A stretch of 64,000 nt of DNA, from the NCBI GenBank assembly GCA_905221605.1, contig CAJNDS010002736.1:72501-136500 (forward strand), written 5' to 3'. This document shows positions 1 to 12,400 of this stretch, piece after piece. Position numbers and translations under genes: made by a program. The notes beneath the pieces are model-generated. The model worked only from the letters and a program-made list of their open reading frames with translations. It was not told the origin of the DNA and made no database searches. The stretch's first letter is position 1, and each line of letters starts with the position of its first letter. The DNA comes from Symbiodinium natans. Taxonomy: Eukaryota; Sar; Dinophyceae; Suessiales; Symbiodiniaceae.

Positions 1-263
1 AAGCCCTAAAGCCCTAAACCCTAATACCCCAAACCCTAGAGCCCCAAACCCTCGACCCTTCTTGGAGCTTTGGATGCTGTAGCATTCTTTCGAGGAGTGG
101 GGGGGGGGGAGGGCGGGGTTAGGGCAATTCGGTGTCCCCGAACTCGGCAGCTTGGGATGCTCACTTGAACTAAGTTTCCATGATGTGCGAGCTCTATGTT
201 TCAGATCCTCCCATCACCCTAAGCCCTAACTTGAAACTTAAGTTCCCAAACCCTAAACCCTAA

Positions 264-327
264 CCCCTAAACCCGAAACCCTATAAACCCTAAACCCTAA
301 ACCCTAAACCCTAAACCCTAAACCCTA
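264..327 (-). repeat. CCCTAAA array
   Basis: Telomere-like repeat just upstream of the first kinesin exon. Confidence 0.95.
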
Positions 328-352
328 ATCCTGCTTGTGCCTGCGCCTGCAG

Positions 353-433
353 GTGATGGAGTCGACGCGGCTGCCGAAGGAGTTCCACTACGACCATGTC
401 TTTGGTTGCGGAGCCACCCAAGAGGCTCAAGGG
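353..433 (+). CDS. Kinesin motor exon (FHYDHVFG...ATQEAQ)
   Basis: The exon follows the acceptor CTGCAG at 352 and reads KEFHYDHVFGCGATQEAQ, the kinesin beta-strand and helix before the P-loop. Its donor GT is supplied by the following telomere-like array (GGG|GTTTAGGG). A CCCTAAA array lies just upstream, so both array orientations bracket this exon. Confidence 0.85.
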
Positions 434-3400
434 GTTTAGGGTTTAGGGTTTAGGGTTTAGGGTTTAGGGTTTAGGGTTTAGGGTTAGGGTTTAGGGTTTC
501 GGGTTTAGGGTTTAGGGTTTAGGGTTTATCCCCCACATCCTGACAGTCCTCAATAGGGATTATAGTACCCCCCCCATTATAATCCCTACTAAGGACTGTC
601 AGTATATGAGGGAACATCCCAAGTTTAGGGCTGAGTCCAGCTTCAAAGCGGGTTTGGGGTTTAGGGCTTCTTCTGGCATCCCCTCCCCGTTTAGATGCAA
701 AAGAGGGTTATCCCCTACTGGCTCTTGGTAGTCAAGGGGTTATGTAGGGGTCCATGAGGTGCTTTGTAAGTCAAGGGGTTTAGGACACAGGGCTTGCGAG
801 CCTCTGTCGCACGTGTGTGGCGTGTCGGCCAGTAGAGCTGATCAGGTCGTGCATGCTGCTTTTGTGGCATTCCCTCCCCTGCCTGCAAGCCCCTCCTCGC
901 GGACTTCGCAGGTGGTATTCCAGGCGGTTGGCCTGCACCTCTTGGACAACGCCATGAACGCGTGCGCACAAGGGAGGAGACAGCACCGAGGTTCAGGGTT
1001 TCAGGAGGTCTTCCGCCCCAACGATGAAGAATGACCCCCCTTCAAGCAGTTTATCTTTGAGCCTACACTTTGTCATAGTTGGGTACCATTTTGCATTATT
1101 AAGGGTACTTAAACCCAATAAGGAATATAATTTTTTTAAGGGTACTTAAACCCAATAAGGAATATACATTTAAGCTTTTAATAGTATCCCAACCATGAAC
1201 TAGTATGAAGAGAGCCAGCCTTCCTTAGCCTGAGGCTTAGCCTCAAAGTCAACCCCCGCTGCAATTACTAGATCAGTGTTAGGGATCCTTTTTACTTTTT
1301 GGGTTATGGGCTTTCTTATATATGAACAAAAAGGATCCTTTTTTCTTCCTAGGGGAACAGGGATTGAGATTAGTCTCGGCGCCAGGTACAACGGCTGCAT
1401 CTTTGCATATGGGCAGACAGGCTCTGGCAAAAGCCATTCCATCATGGGCGACGTGGAGGACGAGGTGCCCCTCTGGCTGCCGCTATCGGTTTAGGGTTTA
1501 GGGTTTAGGGTTTAGGGTTTAGGGTTTAGGGTTTAGGGTTTTCGTGAGGGCTGAGCGTTACAAGGACCAGCCTCGTTCCAAGCGGTTTGGGAAAGTTCAG
1601 AGCAGAGAGCTGCCGGCCGGGTTTACTTGGAGGTTCATGGGTAGGTACTTATAAGCAAAGGTAGCTATGGGTCATAACCTTATTTAGGGCACTTATAGCC
1701 CAACCTATAACTGCCCATGAACCTTCAAGTCGCTCTTGTTTGCTAACTTGTTGCGGCTCGCATCTTGTGCCCTGCAGCCGCAGCCAGGGCCCTCTACAAC
1801 CCCCCCGAAACCCTGAGCCCTAGATTCTCGCGCTAAACCCTAAACCCTTTTTAGAACTTGCTGTAAGCTTCCAAGGTTCCAAGTATGGGCCCTTAATTTG
1901 GGGCCCATGCTTCGGATCCCTATCAACCCAGAGGGTTGATTTGTAGTACGATCATGGAACCAGGTACCCAAAAACCCTATCACCATGACTTTGGGGCACC
2001 TAATTCCATAATACTACGTCAAATCGGAAACAAGGGAAGGGACCACACGAAGTTTGATCCCTTCACCAGCCAATCCTCCCTGAGGGTTTGCATCCAGCCC
2101 TCAGGTCCTGTTCTAGAATCCCGTGGTCAGTTCTCTAACATGTGGGTCCTTGTTAAGGCCCTTAGTATAAGGCGGGCCCCTAATGTTAGGTTCTAGACCC
2201 CAAATAGAATAGAATCCCTTTAAAGGGACCTCCAAAAAGGGTACCCTGTTCTCGGAAACCCGCCCGTTCAATCATATAAAGGGTCCGCTCCTCCACTCCT
2301 CCATTTGGCGTCTCGCGCAGGTGGAGCAGGGAATCCTCCCGCGGGCCTGCACGCGGCTGTTCTCCATGCTGGACTCGGGAATGTTAGGGATCAGGGGTAA
2401 GGGTTTAGGTTTAGGGTTTGGGGTTTGGAGTTTAGGGTTTAGGGTAACAAGGAGAGGGAGAGAGAGGACGCCCTACTTGGAGATTCATGGGTGGTGACAA
2501 GTAGCGTTATAGAAGTGGGATGACCATAAGTTGTAAGTATAGCCTGTTTAACCCTCTTGGAGGTCCGTATAAGCCTACTTTACATCTAACTACGTACCTA
2601 CCACCCGTGGAAACGTTCATTTGGTGGACGGGTTGTTTTTGGGGACCATGGGCCGTGCAGCAGCGTCTTCAGGTTAGCGGTTGAATCGTTGAGCCAAGCG
2701 TGGAGTTTCGCCGCATAATGGCATGGGGCTCGTGCCAAAGAAGGGCCTTGAAGCAGACCTGGCTACCCTAAACTTAAACTAGCTAGAAGAGCTCCCCTGT
2801 CGCTTTTCGCAGGAAGGCCGTCGCCAAGACAAGGGCTTCGAGGCCACGTGGGCTGTCAAAGACAAGAAGCCCGTGTTACCAAGTGTACCTGGGATCGTGC
2901 GCGGCTGAAGGCTTGGTAGCCCTGTACCCCTTACCCTGTTCTGCTTCTGGGTTCCCTTATAAACTAACCAACCCAAAAAAGGGTGCCCTTATCATAATCT
3001 GGTTGTGGGCTACCAAGAAGGTGTAAGGCTCAGAATTTCCGGTGGCCAGGTGTAAGTAGTGCCCCCCCCGCCCTAGCTGTGCCATGGCCAGGCCACGGTC
3101 CTGGCCAGCTACTTGGAGATATACAACGAGAAGATCTTCGACTTGCTGACAGGCATGTTCCGAGTAGTGGTTTAGGGTTTGGGGTTTAGGGTTTAGGGAT
3201 TAGGGTTTCGGGAGTAGCGTTTAGGGGTCCAGGAGGGTTTGGGGTTTAGGGTTTAGGGATTAGGGTTTAGGGTTTAGGGTTGCACGATGAAGCCCCAAGC
3301 CCCAAAAGCTCGTCCCAAAGCCCCTAACACTCCGTGAGGAGTTGAAGTCCTCTGGAGGTCGTGCTGAAGTTAGCGTGTGTGAGTTGCTTGGGTCAGCTTT

Positions 3401-6400
3401 CATGGTGACCTCACAAATGAAACCCAAGTAGGAAGCCTTCAGACCGCGAAGCCCCGATCCAGACCCGATTCGCCTACACAGGTTAAAACTTGTTGGTCAT
3501 AGCCACCACTAGGACCCATGAGCCTTTGATTTCTACTTGGCAGCCCAGTGGTACCCTTTTCCCATCTTTTTTAGGGTTCAAGGTTCCCTTATGAAGTAAC
3601 CAGCCCAAAAACGGGTGCCCCTATTATAAGATGGTTGCTAGGCTACCAAGTCTAAAGGGGGCAAAACAGCTACCCCGGCAGCCGAACCCCACAATGAAAG
3701 GAACATGTCCAGCTTCAAAGACCCTAAGCCCTAAACCCAAAACCCTACACCCTAAACCCGAAACCCTGAACCCGAAACCCTACACCCTAAACCCTAAACC
3801 CTAAACCCCATACCCTACACCCTAAACCCTAAACTGTAAAGGGAATCTTGGGTTCCCTGCGTAGGTGGCAACCCTGGGGAGCTCCAGGTGTCGGCTGGCC
3901 TAGACTGCGAGTCATGCACACCCCTGAAGGGTTAGGGTTTAGGGTTTAGGGTTTAGGGTTTAGGGTTTAGAGTTTAGGGTTTAGGGTTTAGGGTTTAGGG
4001 TTTGGGCAGTTTTTGGGATTTACAGGCAGGTTTGAGGGTTTAGGCAGTCTTTTAGGGGTTGCGGCAGTTCTTGGGGGGGGTTTAGGCAGGTTTTGGCTTA
4101 AGCTTGACACCTCCGCGAAGGGTTGGGGGCCGCTGGTTGAGTTTTGGGTTGCAGGGTCCCTAAACCCTAAACCCTAAACCCTAAACCCTAAACCCTAAAC
4201 CCTAAACCCTAGACCCTAGACCCTAGACCCTAAACCCTAAACCCTAAACCCTAGTCTACTGCAAAGTCAAACCGTGCGGCCCCAAACGGCCCTCGGAGCT
4301 CTTGAATAGCCACTTGGCCCTAAACCCTAAACCCTAAACCCTAAACCCTAAACCCTAAACCCTAAACCCTAAACCCTAAACCCTAAACCCTAAACCCTAA
4401 ACCCTAAACTCTCAAACCCGGCCGGAACAGCCCCAGTCAGCCTGAAAGCGCCGGAAAGCCCCAAAGCCTCAAAAAGGCGAAAGGAGCCCCCTCAAATCAA
4501 CTGAGAGCACTGGAAGACCCCTGTTTAACCCCATTTAACCCACCATTTGTTATTTCTTAGGATTTAGGGTTTAGGGTTTAGGGACATTGACTGAGCGCCT
4601 GTGAGAGAGAGAGAGGGTTTAGGGTTACAAAGCCGCCCCAAACCTTAAGCACCACAACCAACCAAGGCGCAACCACCCCGAGCTAGGGCCCATAGTGCCT
4701 CACCTCACCGAGTGCCCCGTGGAGAGCTTCGAGGAGGTCCATGTTTTTGGTGGGGTCGGGGGGTTTAGGGTTTAGCGGTTTAGGGTTTAGGGTTTGGGTT
4801 TAGGGTTTAGGGTTTAGGGTTTAGGGTTTAGGGTTTAGGGTTTAGGGTTTGGGGTTTGGGGTTTAGGGTTTAGGGTTTAGGGTTTAGGGTTTAGGGTTCA
4901 GCATCTCAAGTTCGAGCATTCACTAGTCCAGCAGCTTGTCAAGCGTTGGAAAAAAATCCCACCCACCCAAGAAACCCATAACATTGAGAAAATATAAAGT
5001 TCACTCATATTTTCCCGGTAGGCTTAAAGCTCAAAGTCCAATTGGTCCAAAATATTTTAGTTTCTAACGGACCCAAAACCCGAAATCTAATCTAAGGCCC
5101 GCAATAAGCCCTTTATGCTCTTAGGGCCCTAAACCCTACGGTTTAGAAGCCCCGATCGGTGAAGGCTCGGTTTTGGTCAAAAATCCAGAAAACGAGAGCC
5201 CACCCAGAACCGTCGATTTCAGTACTAAAAAATCGCATTTTTAACTGGGACCCTTGCCGATCCTGGGGTCCCCCTCATTTGGGGTGTTTTGGAGGCAAAC
5301 TTTCCCGGGGTCTGAGTTTGAGGCAAGGGGGGGTCTCCGAAGACTATTTTGCCTTTAAAACTGGAAAATACGACCCCCCCTTGTGAAAAGGTCGCCGGGG
5401 TGGCCCGTCATCAGAATTGAGGGTTAAAAAACCCTGAAACACCCTGAAAAACATTGGAAAACCTAAAAAAAATTGAAAAACTTTGAAAAACCTTTGAAAT
5501 CCTGAAGCCGGTGAAGCTCGGTTTTGGACAAAAATCCAGAAAGCGAGAAGCCACCCACAACCGTCGATTTCAGTACTAAAAAATCGCATTTTTAACTGGA
5601 ACCCTTGCCGATCCTGGGGTCCCCCTCATTTGGGGTGTTTTGGGAGCAAAATTTGGCCCTAAACCCGATGCCCCAAACCCTACGAGCCCGAAACCCTATT
5701 TGCCGGCGAAGGGGGTCAGGGTTTAGGGCCCCCCCCCGGTGGAAAAAAACCATTTGCCGACGAAGGGGGTCAGGGTTTAGGGCCCCGCCCGGGTGGAAAA
5801 AAACCATTTGCCGACGAAGGGGGTCAGGGTTTAGGCCCCCCCCCGGGTGGAAAAAAACCATTTGCCGACGAAGGGGGTCAGGGTTTAGGGCCCCCCCCCG
5901 GGTGGAAAAAACCATTTGCCGACGAAGGGGGTCAGGGTTTAGGGCCACCCCCGGGTGGAAAAAAACCATTTGCCGACGAAGGGGGTCAGGGTTTAGGGCC
6001 ACCCCCGGGTGGAAAAAAACCATTTGCCGACGAAGGGGGTCAGGGTTTAGGGCCCCCCCCCCCCGGTTTTGGTCAAAAATCAAGAAAACAGGAGGCCAGC
6101 CAGAACCGTCGATTTCAATACTAAAAAATCGCATTTTGAACTGGGGCCGGTGCCGATCCTGGGGTCCCCCTCATTTGGGCCCCCCCGGGTGGAAAAAAAC
6201 CATTTGCCGACGAAGGGGGTCAGGGTTTAGGGCCCCCCCCGGGTGGAAAAAAACCATTTGCCGACGAAGGGGGTCAGGGTTTAGGGCCCCCCCCGGGTGG
6301 AAAAAAACCATTTGCCGACGAAGGGGGTCAGGGTTTAGGGCCCCCCCCCGGGTGGAAAAAACCATTTGCCGACGAAGGGGGTCAGGGTTTAGGGCCCCCC

Positions 6401-9400
6401 CGGGTGGAAAAAAACCATTTGCCGACGAAGGGGGTCAGGGTTTAGGGCCCCCCCCCCGGGTGGAAAAAAACCATTTGCCGACGAAGGTCATTAGGGTTTA
6501 AATATACATAGTAAGAGAGGGTTTAGGGTTTAGGGTTTAGGGTTTAGGGTTTAGGGTTTAGGGTTTAGGGTTCAGGGTTTAGGGTTTAGGGTTTAGGGAA
6601 AGCACCTGAATTCTAGAGCGCCGTTATCGTTACTTCTTGCGGTCTTGCTTTCTCGATCACCAGGGGCTCGGGTTGCGTGAACTGCGAGTGTAGGCCCTGA
6701 AGGCTTTGCCTGCAGCAAGGGGAGGAAGGGAGGGGAGGGGAGGGAGGCCGAGAGGGAGAGGGAGAGAGAGAGAGAGAAAGCTTAGTAGCTGAATGAGTAC
6801 ACTTTGCACTTTTTTGGATACCATAATCCCCTATAAACCTGAGAGTGAAGGTGTACACTTTTTTTGGGGGCTTATGAATGGTTCCTTCCTTCCTCCCCTG
6901 TGTTGGGTCGCACATGATAGACACTGAACAGCGCAAGCGACTTGCACATGGTCTAGGTCCATTTCAGACGGCTAGCTTCCCCCATATATCCTTTACCTCG
7001 CCCTTCGGTAACTTCAGTACCCTGATATACTCCTGATGGAAGCCTTATTGAAACTACCATACCTTTGTCCTTGCAGGGCGCCTAATCTTATTACGTACTC
7101 TAACCCCCCCCTCGAAAGCCACAGCCAAGTTCGGATGGCCTATTGTTTAGAGTGTTTTTTGCCATCCCCCTAAACCCTAAACCCTAAACCCTAAACCCTA
7201 AACCCTAAACCCTAAACCCTAAACCCCAAACTCCTAAACCCTAAACCCTGAACCCTCATGTGGAATTGCCCCAGCTGTGCAGGAGGAAAAAAAGCCCTCA
7301 GGGTTTCCGTGCAATCGATGCGAGCATCAGGCCTATGAGCTGCTCGACTTCGGCGCCAAGCGCCGTGCTGTGGCCGCCACGCAGATGAATGCCACCTCTT
7401 CCAGGCATAGGGTTTAGGGTTTAGGGTGTAGGGTTTAGGGTGTAGGGTTTAGGGTTTAGGGTTTAGGGTTCAGGGTTTAGGGTTGAGGGTCTGCAACCAG
7501 GCACTTGAGAGAGCCCTGGCGCAAAAGGGCTTAGGGTGCCCAGCTGTCTAAGTAGTGGCCCCTTTTTGGGTACCCTAAGTGATAGGGGCCGCCTTATAAT
7601 CGCAACCCCAAAAAGGGACCCTATTTTGGAGAACTACCCGTGTAAACTTCAAGGCTTACAAGCCTCGGTTCAAGGGGGCAGCCCTAGACCCTCTTAAGCC
7701 CCAGTAGTGGATTGGGCCTTGCTTTCGTGAGCGAATGGCACACGTGTCGCACACGCCAGGAGCGCATGGGGGGGACCGCACGCTTGCTGAGTCCTGCAAC
7801 TCACTGCCCTGCACACGACGATGGTGTGAGTTGAGCCAGCATGATGATCGCTTGATGCTACTTCTGCCAGGTGCGTATTCTCCGTGCCCCTCCCTCACAG
7901 ATCCCACACGCCCAACCCCTTCCAACCCCTGAACTCTAAACCCGAAACTTCAAAAAGCCCCCCCAGTCTGAAACCTGCTAAACCCTTGAAGTCTTCAAAG
8001 CCCTACTCTTGAAGGTTCGTGCGTACGTATAGGTGCGGTTATAAGCACCCTAAATAACATGGTTGCCCTACTGAGAACCTTACTTATAAGCACCCATGAA
8101 CCTCCAAGTGATGTTAAAACCCAAGCCCACCAACCCCTAAAGCCTAAACCCTAAACCCTAAAACCTAAACCCTAAACCTGCCATATGCATTGGAGGTCCC
8201 ACGCAGTCTTCACCTTGCAGGTGGGGCTTTCTGTCGGTGCGAGGGTGTGTTAGGTTTGTGCTGTCATCTGGTTTCCGATTTTAGGGGTGCCTTTTTGGGT
8301 TTAGGGTTTAGGGGTACCTTTTTGGGGTCCTGATTATAAGGGGATCCTACTAGTTGGGCGTCTGTTTTTGAGGGTCCCTGTCTTCGTAAACCCCATTCTG
8401 GGGCCTTGTTGCAGGAGCTGTGCTAGCCAGTAGTTGCGGCCTCCGAACGTTGCAGGCTGCCACACGCCTTTCAGGGTGCAACTAGAAAACTCCAATAGCC
8501 TTGTGAGCGTTGGCGCAGGTGCGAATGGTACTGGCGAAGCCAGGCGGCCATGTCGAAAGCCAGGCAGGCGCCCAAACTTGAAAACCCTGACGCCTGAGCC
8601 TTCAGGATCCCAGATTCCTGGTACTCTGTCCGCTGAGCTTCGGTTGTCGACTCTGATTGAAATAGGGTTTGTATGACGAAGCCCTCCTGAACTTGAAGCC
8701 GGCGAGTCTCACCCCTAAACCCTAAACCTCACACCCGATTGGGCTTTCTCCAGCGTTCCTCAAGTCCAGTCAGGTAGCCCACGCGTGATCGGGGTCCGGG
8801 GCGTGTTAGGGGGGAAGGTCTAAGGGTAGGTATATGGGCCGTTAATATGGTCACTTACCTTCTTAAAAAGGGTTCTGAAGTAAGGGCCCTTGGTTTTCGG
8901 GTATACGAGGTGTATATAAGGGGCCCTTTCTATTGGCCCAAATTAGGGCCTCATTAGGGGACCATGTAACTACCCTAAACTAGATCAGTGTTAGGGATCC
9001 TTTTTACTTTTTGGGTTATGGGCTTTCTTATATATGAACAAAAAGGATCCTTTTTTCTTCCTAGGGGAACAGGGATTGAGAAAAAGGAAGGGGAGGGGGG
9101 GGGGCGTTGCCTGCACTGTGGCAGGCTAAGATCCACTTCGTGGACCTTGCCGGGAGCGAGAGGCTGCTGGCAGCTAGTGCTTGGAGGTTCGTGGTACTTT
9201 TTAACGAATTCTAGCTGCACTGATAGCGATACTTATAGCTTATAACCATATTGGGGCGCTTAAGGTGCTTATAAGTGGGTTATAAATGCAGTTGTAGTTG
9301 GTTCAGAAGTACGATGAACCTCCTAGTAGTAGGGAATCCAAAGATTGAAATGCAGAGCCCCGAAGTCCAAGTACTAAGCACAAAGCGCAAGAAGGGGAGG

Positions 9401-12400
9401 AGGAGGGAGGAATGAAGGAGAAGCACGGCGTCCGGTGTCCTTTGCGGTGTACTGTATCAGCTAGAAAGACTTGACATGGTTCATCTGCATGATGTCCTAG
9501 CTTGCTTCGCCACTGTTCTGCCCTTCCTGCGTTGCTGCTTGATGCATAAACCAAATCTCTTCATCCCAACCCCCCGGTTAAAAAAAAACAAAAAACAACC
9601 TAAACCCTAAACTGAAAACCCTAAACCCAAAAATCCTAAACCCTAAACCCTAAAACCCCCCAAGCCCTGGAAGGCAGAAGAAGTCTGGGGCAGCAGGGGA
9701 GAGACTGAAGGATCCTGGCTGGCATCAAGGGCACATCTGTCGTGTTTGTGTTTGTGCACATCAGATATGTATGTACATGTTTGTATGCATTATATATATA
9801 CATATGTATATATATATATATATATATTTATAGAAGTCATACAAACATATCAGTGTGTATGTATGTATATAGAAATACATATGTACAGTCTTAGTTAAAA
9901 CTGACATATACACGTTGAATGCATCAAGGACCAAAACCATGTTATTTTCTGGGTGCGTAAGCCTGCACGTGCGGCCACCAAGAGAACCGGTGTTGACTTG
10001 AGCTGTAGCCCTACACCGAGCCTTCAGCTTGGGGTTGAACACCCCAAGCCCTAAACCGTCCGAGTGACTGCTTGCATAAGCCCTAAAACCCTAAACCCTA
10101 ACCACCCCCCAGAAGTCCATCCGAGCTTGCTGCAGAGGAGGGCATCGGCATCAATTTGTCCTTGACGACGTTAGGGCGAGCTCGGGACTGAGATGATTTC
10201 TGCTCCAGAACTCAGTTTTGGGTATCGTTTTCAGCTCTACGAGCTGACCGAAGACGCAACCATCCACCCCTGAGAGGATGCCTTCTGCGAGAGCTCGAGG
10301 TAGTTCTCCGAGCCCCAAAACCTCAAGCCCTGCCAAGTGACTAATCCCTGAATCCTGCAGCCCCAACGACGGACGTCCAACCAAACCCTCTTCCCAAAAC
10401 CCAAAACCTTGAACCCTAAACCCTAAACCCTAAACCCTAAACCCTAAACCCTAAACCCTTGAACCCACCAGAAGAACCAAAAGCCAAGGGCTCTTAGTTC
10501 AGGTCATCTCTGAGCTTGCCAAGCCAGGGGCGAGGACTCCTGTACAGAATTGTCTCAGGTTTTGTTTAAGGGTCTAGGGTTTAGGGTTTAGGGTTAGGGT
10601 TTAGGGTTTAGGGTTTAGGGTTTCGGGTTGAGGTGCAAAGCCCAAAGGGTGCATCTTCTGCACCCGGCCTCCGAAGGTTCGTCCTTTCTGACCTGCCTCC
10701 CAGGCAACTCATGGGAATCCATGCTACCGCCAACCTGACTCCGACTCCCAGTAACCTAAACCGAAAATCTTGAACCCTAAGCCCTACACCTAAACCCCAA
10801 AAAGGACCCTAATTTAGAGAACTACCCACGCGCTTAGCGCCGTTGTTCGGTCAAAGTTCCCCTGCGTGCCAACTGTTCCGGGCTTCTTCAGGGTCGCTGG
10901 GGAGGGTCTTGCTAAAACCAAGAGGGTTTAGGGCATAGGGTTAAGGGTTTAGGGTTCAGGGGTTCATGGTGTAGAAATATAAACCTCCTTCCCCATCTCA
11001 CTTTCCTTGTAATACCTAAACCTTAGACGTCCAAAGCCCAAAATGCCAAAACCCTACGAACCCCTAAAGTTTTTTATTGCTGCTTCTGTTCTCCCATGAA
11101 ACATTCAAAACGTCATGGCCGCCCTAAAGATGATGATTTATCGTCTTGTGCCATCTGGGTTGCAGTTGAAAAAGGGTTTAGGGTTAAAACCACAAGGTTG
11201 GGCGGAGCCTTACTATTGCTAGAAGCTTCACATTGAGTCTAGCCACCAGATCCAAGCCCTGTAAGTTGTGCCCTAAGCCCTAAGCCCTAAGCCCTAAGCC
11301 CTAGGCCCTACGCCCTAAGCCCTAAGCCCTAAGCCCGAAGCCCTAAACCCTAAAGGCCCAAGTAGAAACGCTCTTGCCGGGTGGAGTGCAGGAGCGTTCC
11401 CGCCTTCCGTGACTCGAAGTTGACCCTCCTGCTGAAGGACGGCTGCAAAGTTTCTGGCTGGGGGTTAACTAGATCAGTGTTAGGGATCCTTTTTACTTTT
11501 TGGGTTATGGGCTTTCTTATATATGAACAAAAAGGATCCTTTTTTCTTCCTAGGGGAACAGGGATTGAGTTAAGGATCCTGGGTTTTATAGGGTCCGGTT
11601 TAGAGGATCCTGGGCGGGTGGCAGATAAAATATGGGGAGTAAGACGGAAAGGATCATGATTTGGCGAACTTGCTTGAGCGTGCTGAGCGTCAAGGGTCAG
11701 GCGTGGAGACCCAGAGGCCTTAGATCCTCGTCGAAACGCTGCACTTGAATGCTTCCTTTATGCCAACTTGAACAGCAAGTAGGGGAGCAATCCTCAGCCC
11801 TAACTCTCCAAACCCTAACCCAGCTGAACCCTCGACAGATGGGACCCCGAGCTCCGCTTCTTGGAGGTTCATGGTACTTATTAACCAGCGATAGCTGGGG
11901 CACTTAAGGGGCTTGTAAGTGGGTTGTAGGTACAGTTGTAACTGGTTCATAAGTACCATAAACCTCCAACCCTAAACCCTAAACCCTAAACCCTAAACCC
12001 TAAACCCTAAACCCTAAACCCTAAACCCTAAACCCTAAACCCCTACGCTGTCCCAAGCTCCAGGACGCGCTGATGGGCAACAGCCGTACCGAGCTCCTGG
12101 CCTGCGTCAGCCCATCCAGCTTCAATCTCGAGGACACGAGCATTCAGCGGGTATAGGGTGGGACCCCTAGAAGGGACCCTTAATCTTGTTCCCTCACATA
12201 ACTGCTATAACCCCTATAACACATATACATATATGTATATATAGAGAGATAGAGCTATACAGCCCCTATAGACCTAAGAAGCCCCGACATAACCCCTAAA
12301 TATCCCCGACCCTCCTTTAGTCCTTTGATGAACCCTAACCCAGGGCAATCGCATCAGAAACTTGCGACTGTGGAGCTCGGAACCAAGGAACCCACACCCC

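Noticed and set aside
1276-1374. Peptide MLGILFTFWVMGFLIYEQKG as a conserved small protein
   Set aside because: It occurs only because the 102-bp element is copied three times; no independent coding sign.
4091-4102. Relict dinoflagellate spliced leader (TTTTGGCTTAAG)
   Set aside because: One mismatch over 12 bases and no neighbouring leader sequence or retroposed gene; could be chance.
5696-6500. CRISPR array
   Set aside because: Units are contiguous with no unique spacers, and the context is eukaryotic.
5592-6501. ORFs of 180 and 298 aa on both strands
   Set aside because: They are products of the 55-bp minisatellite period and have no protein character.
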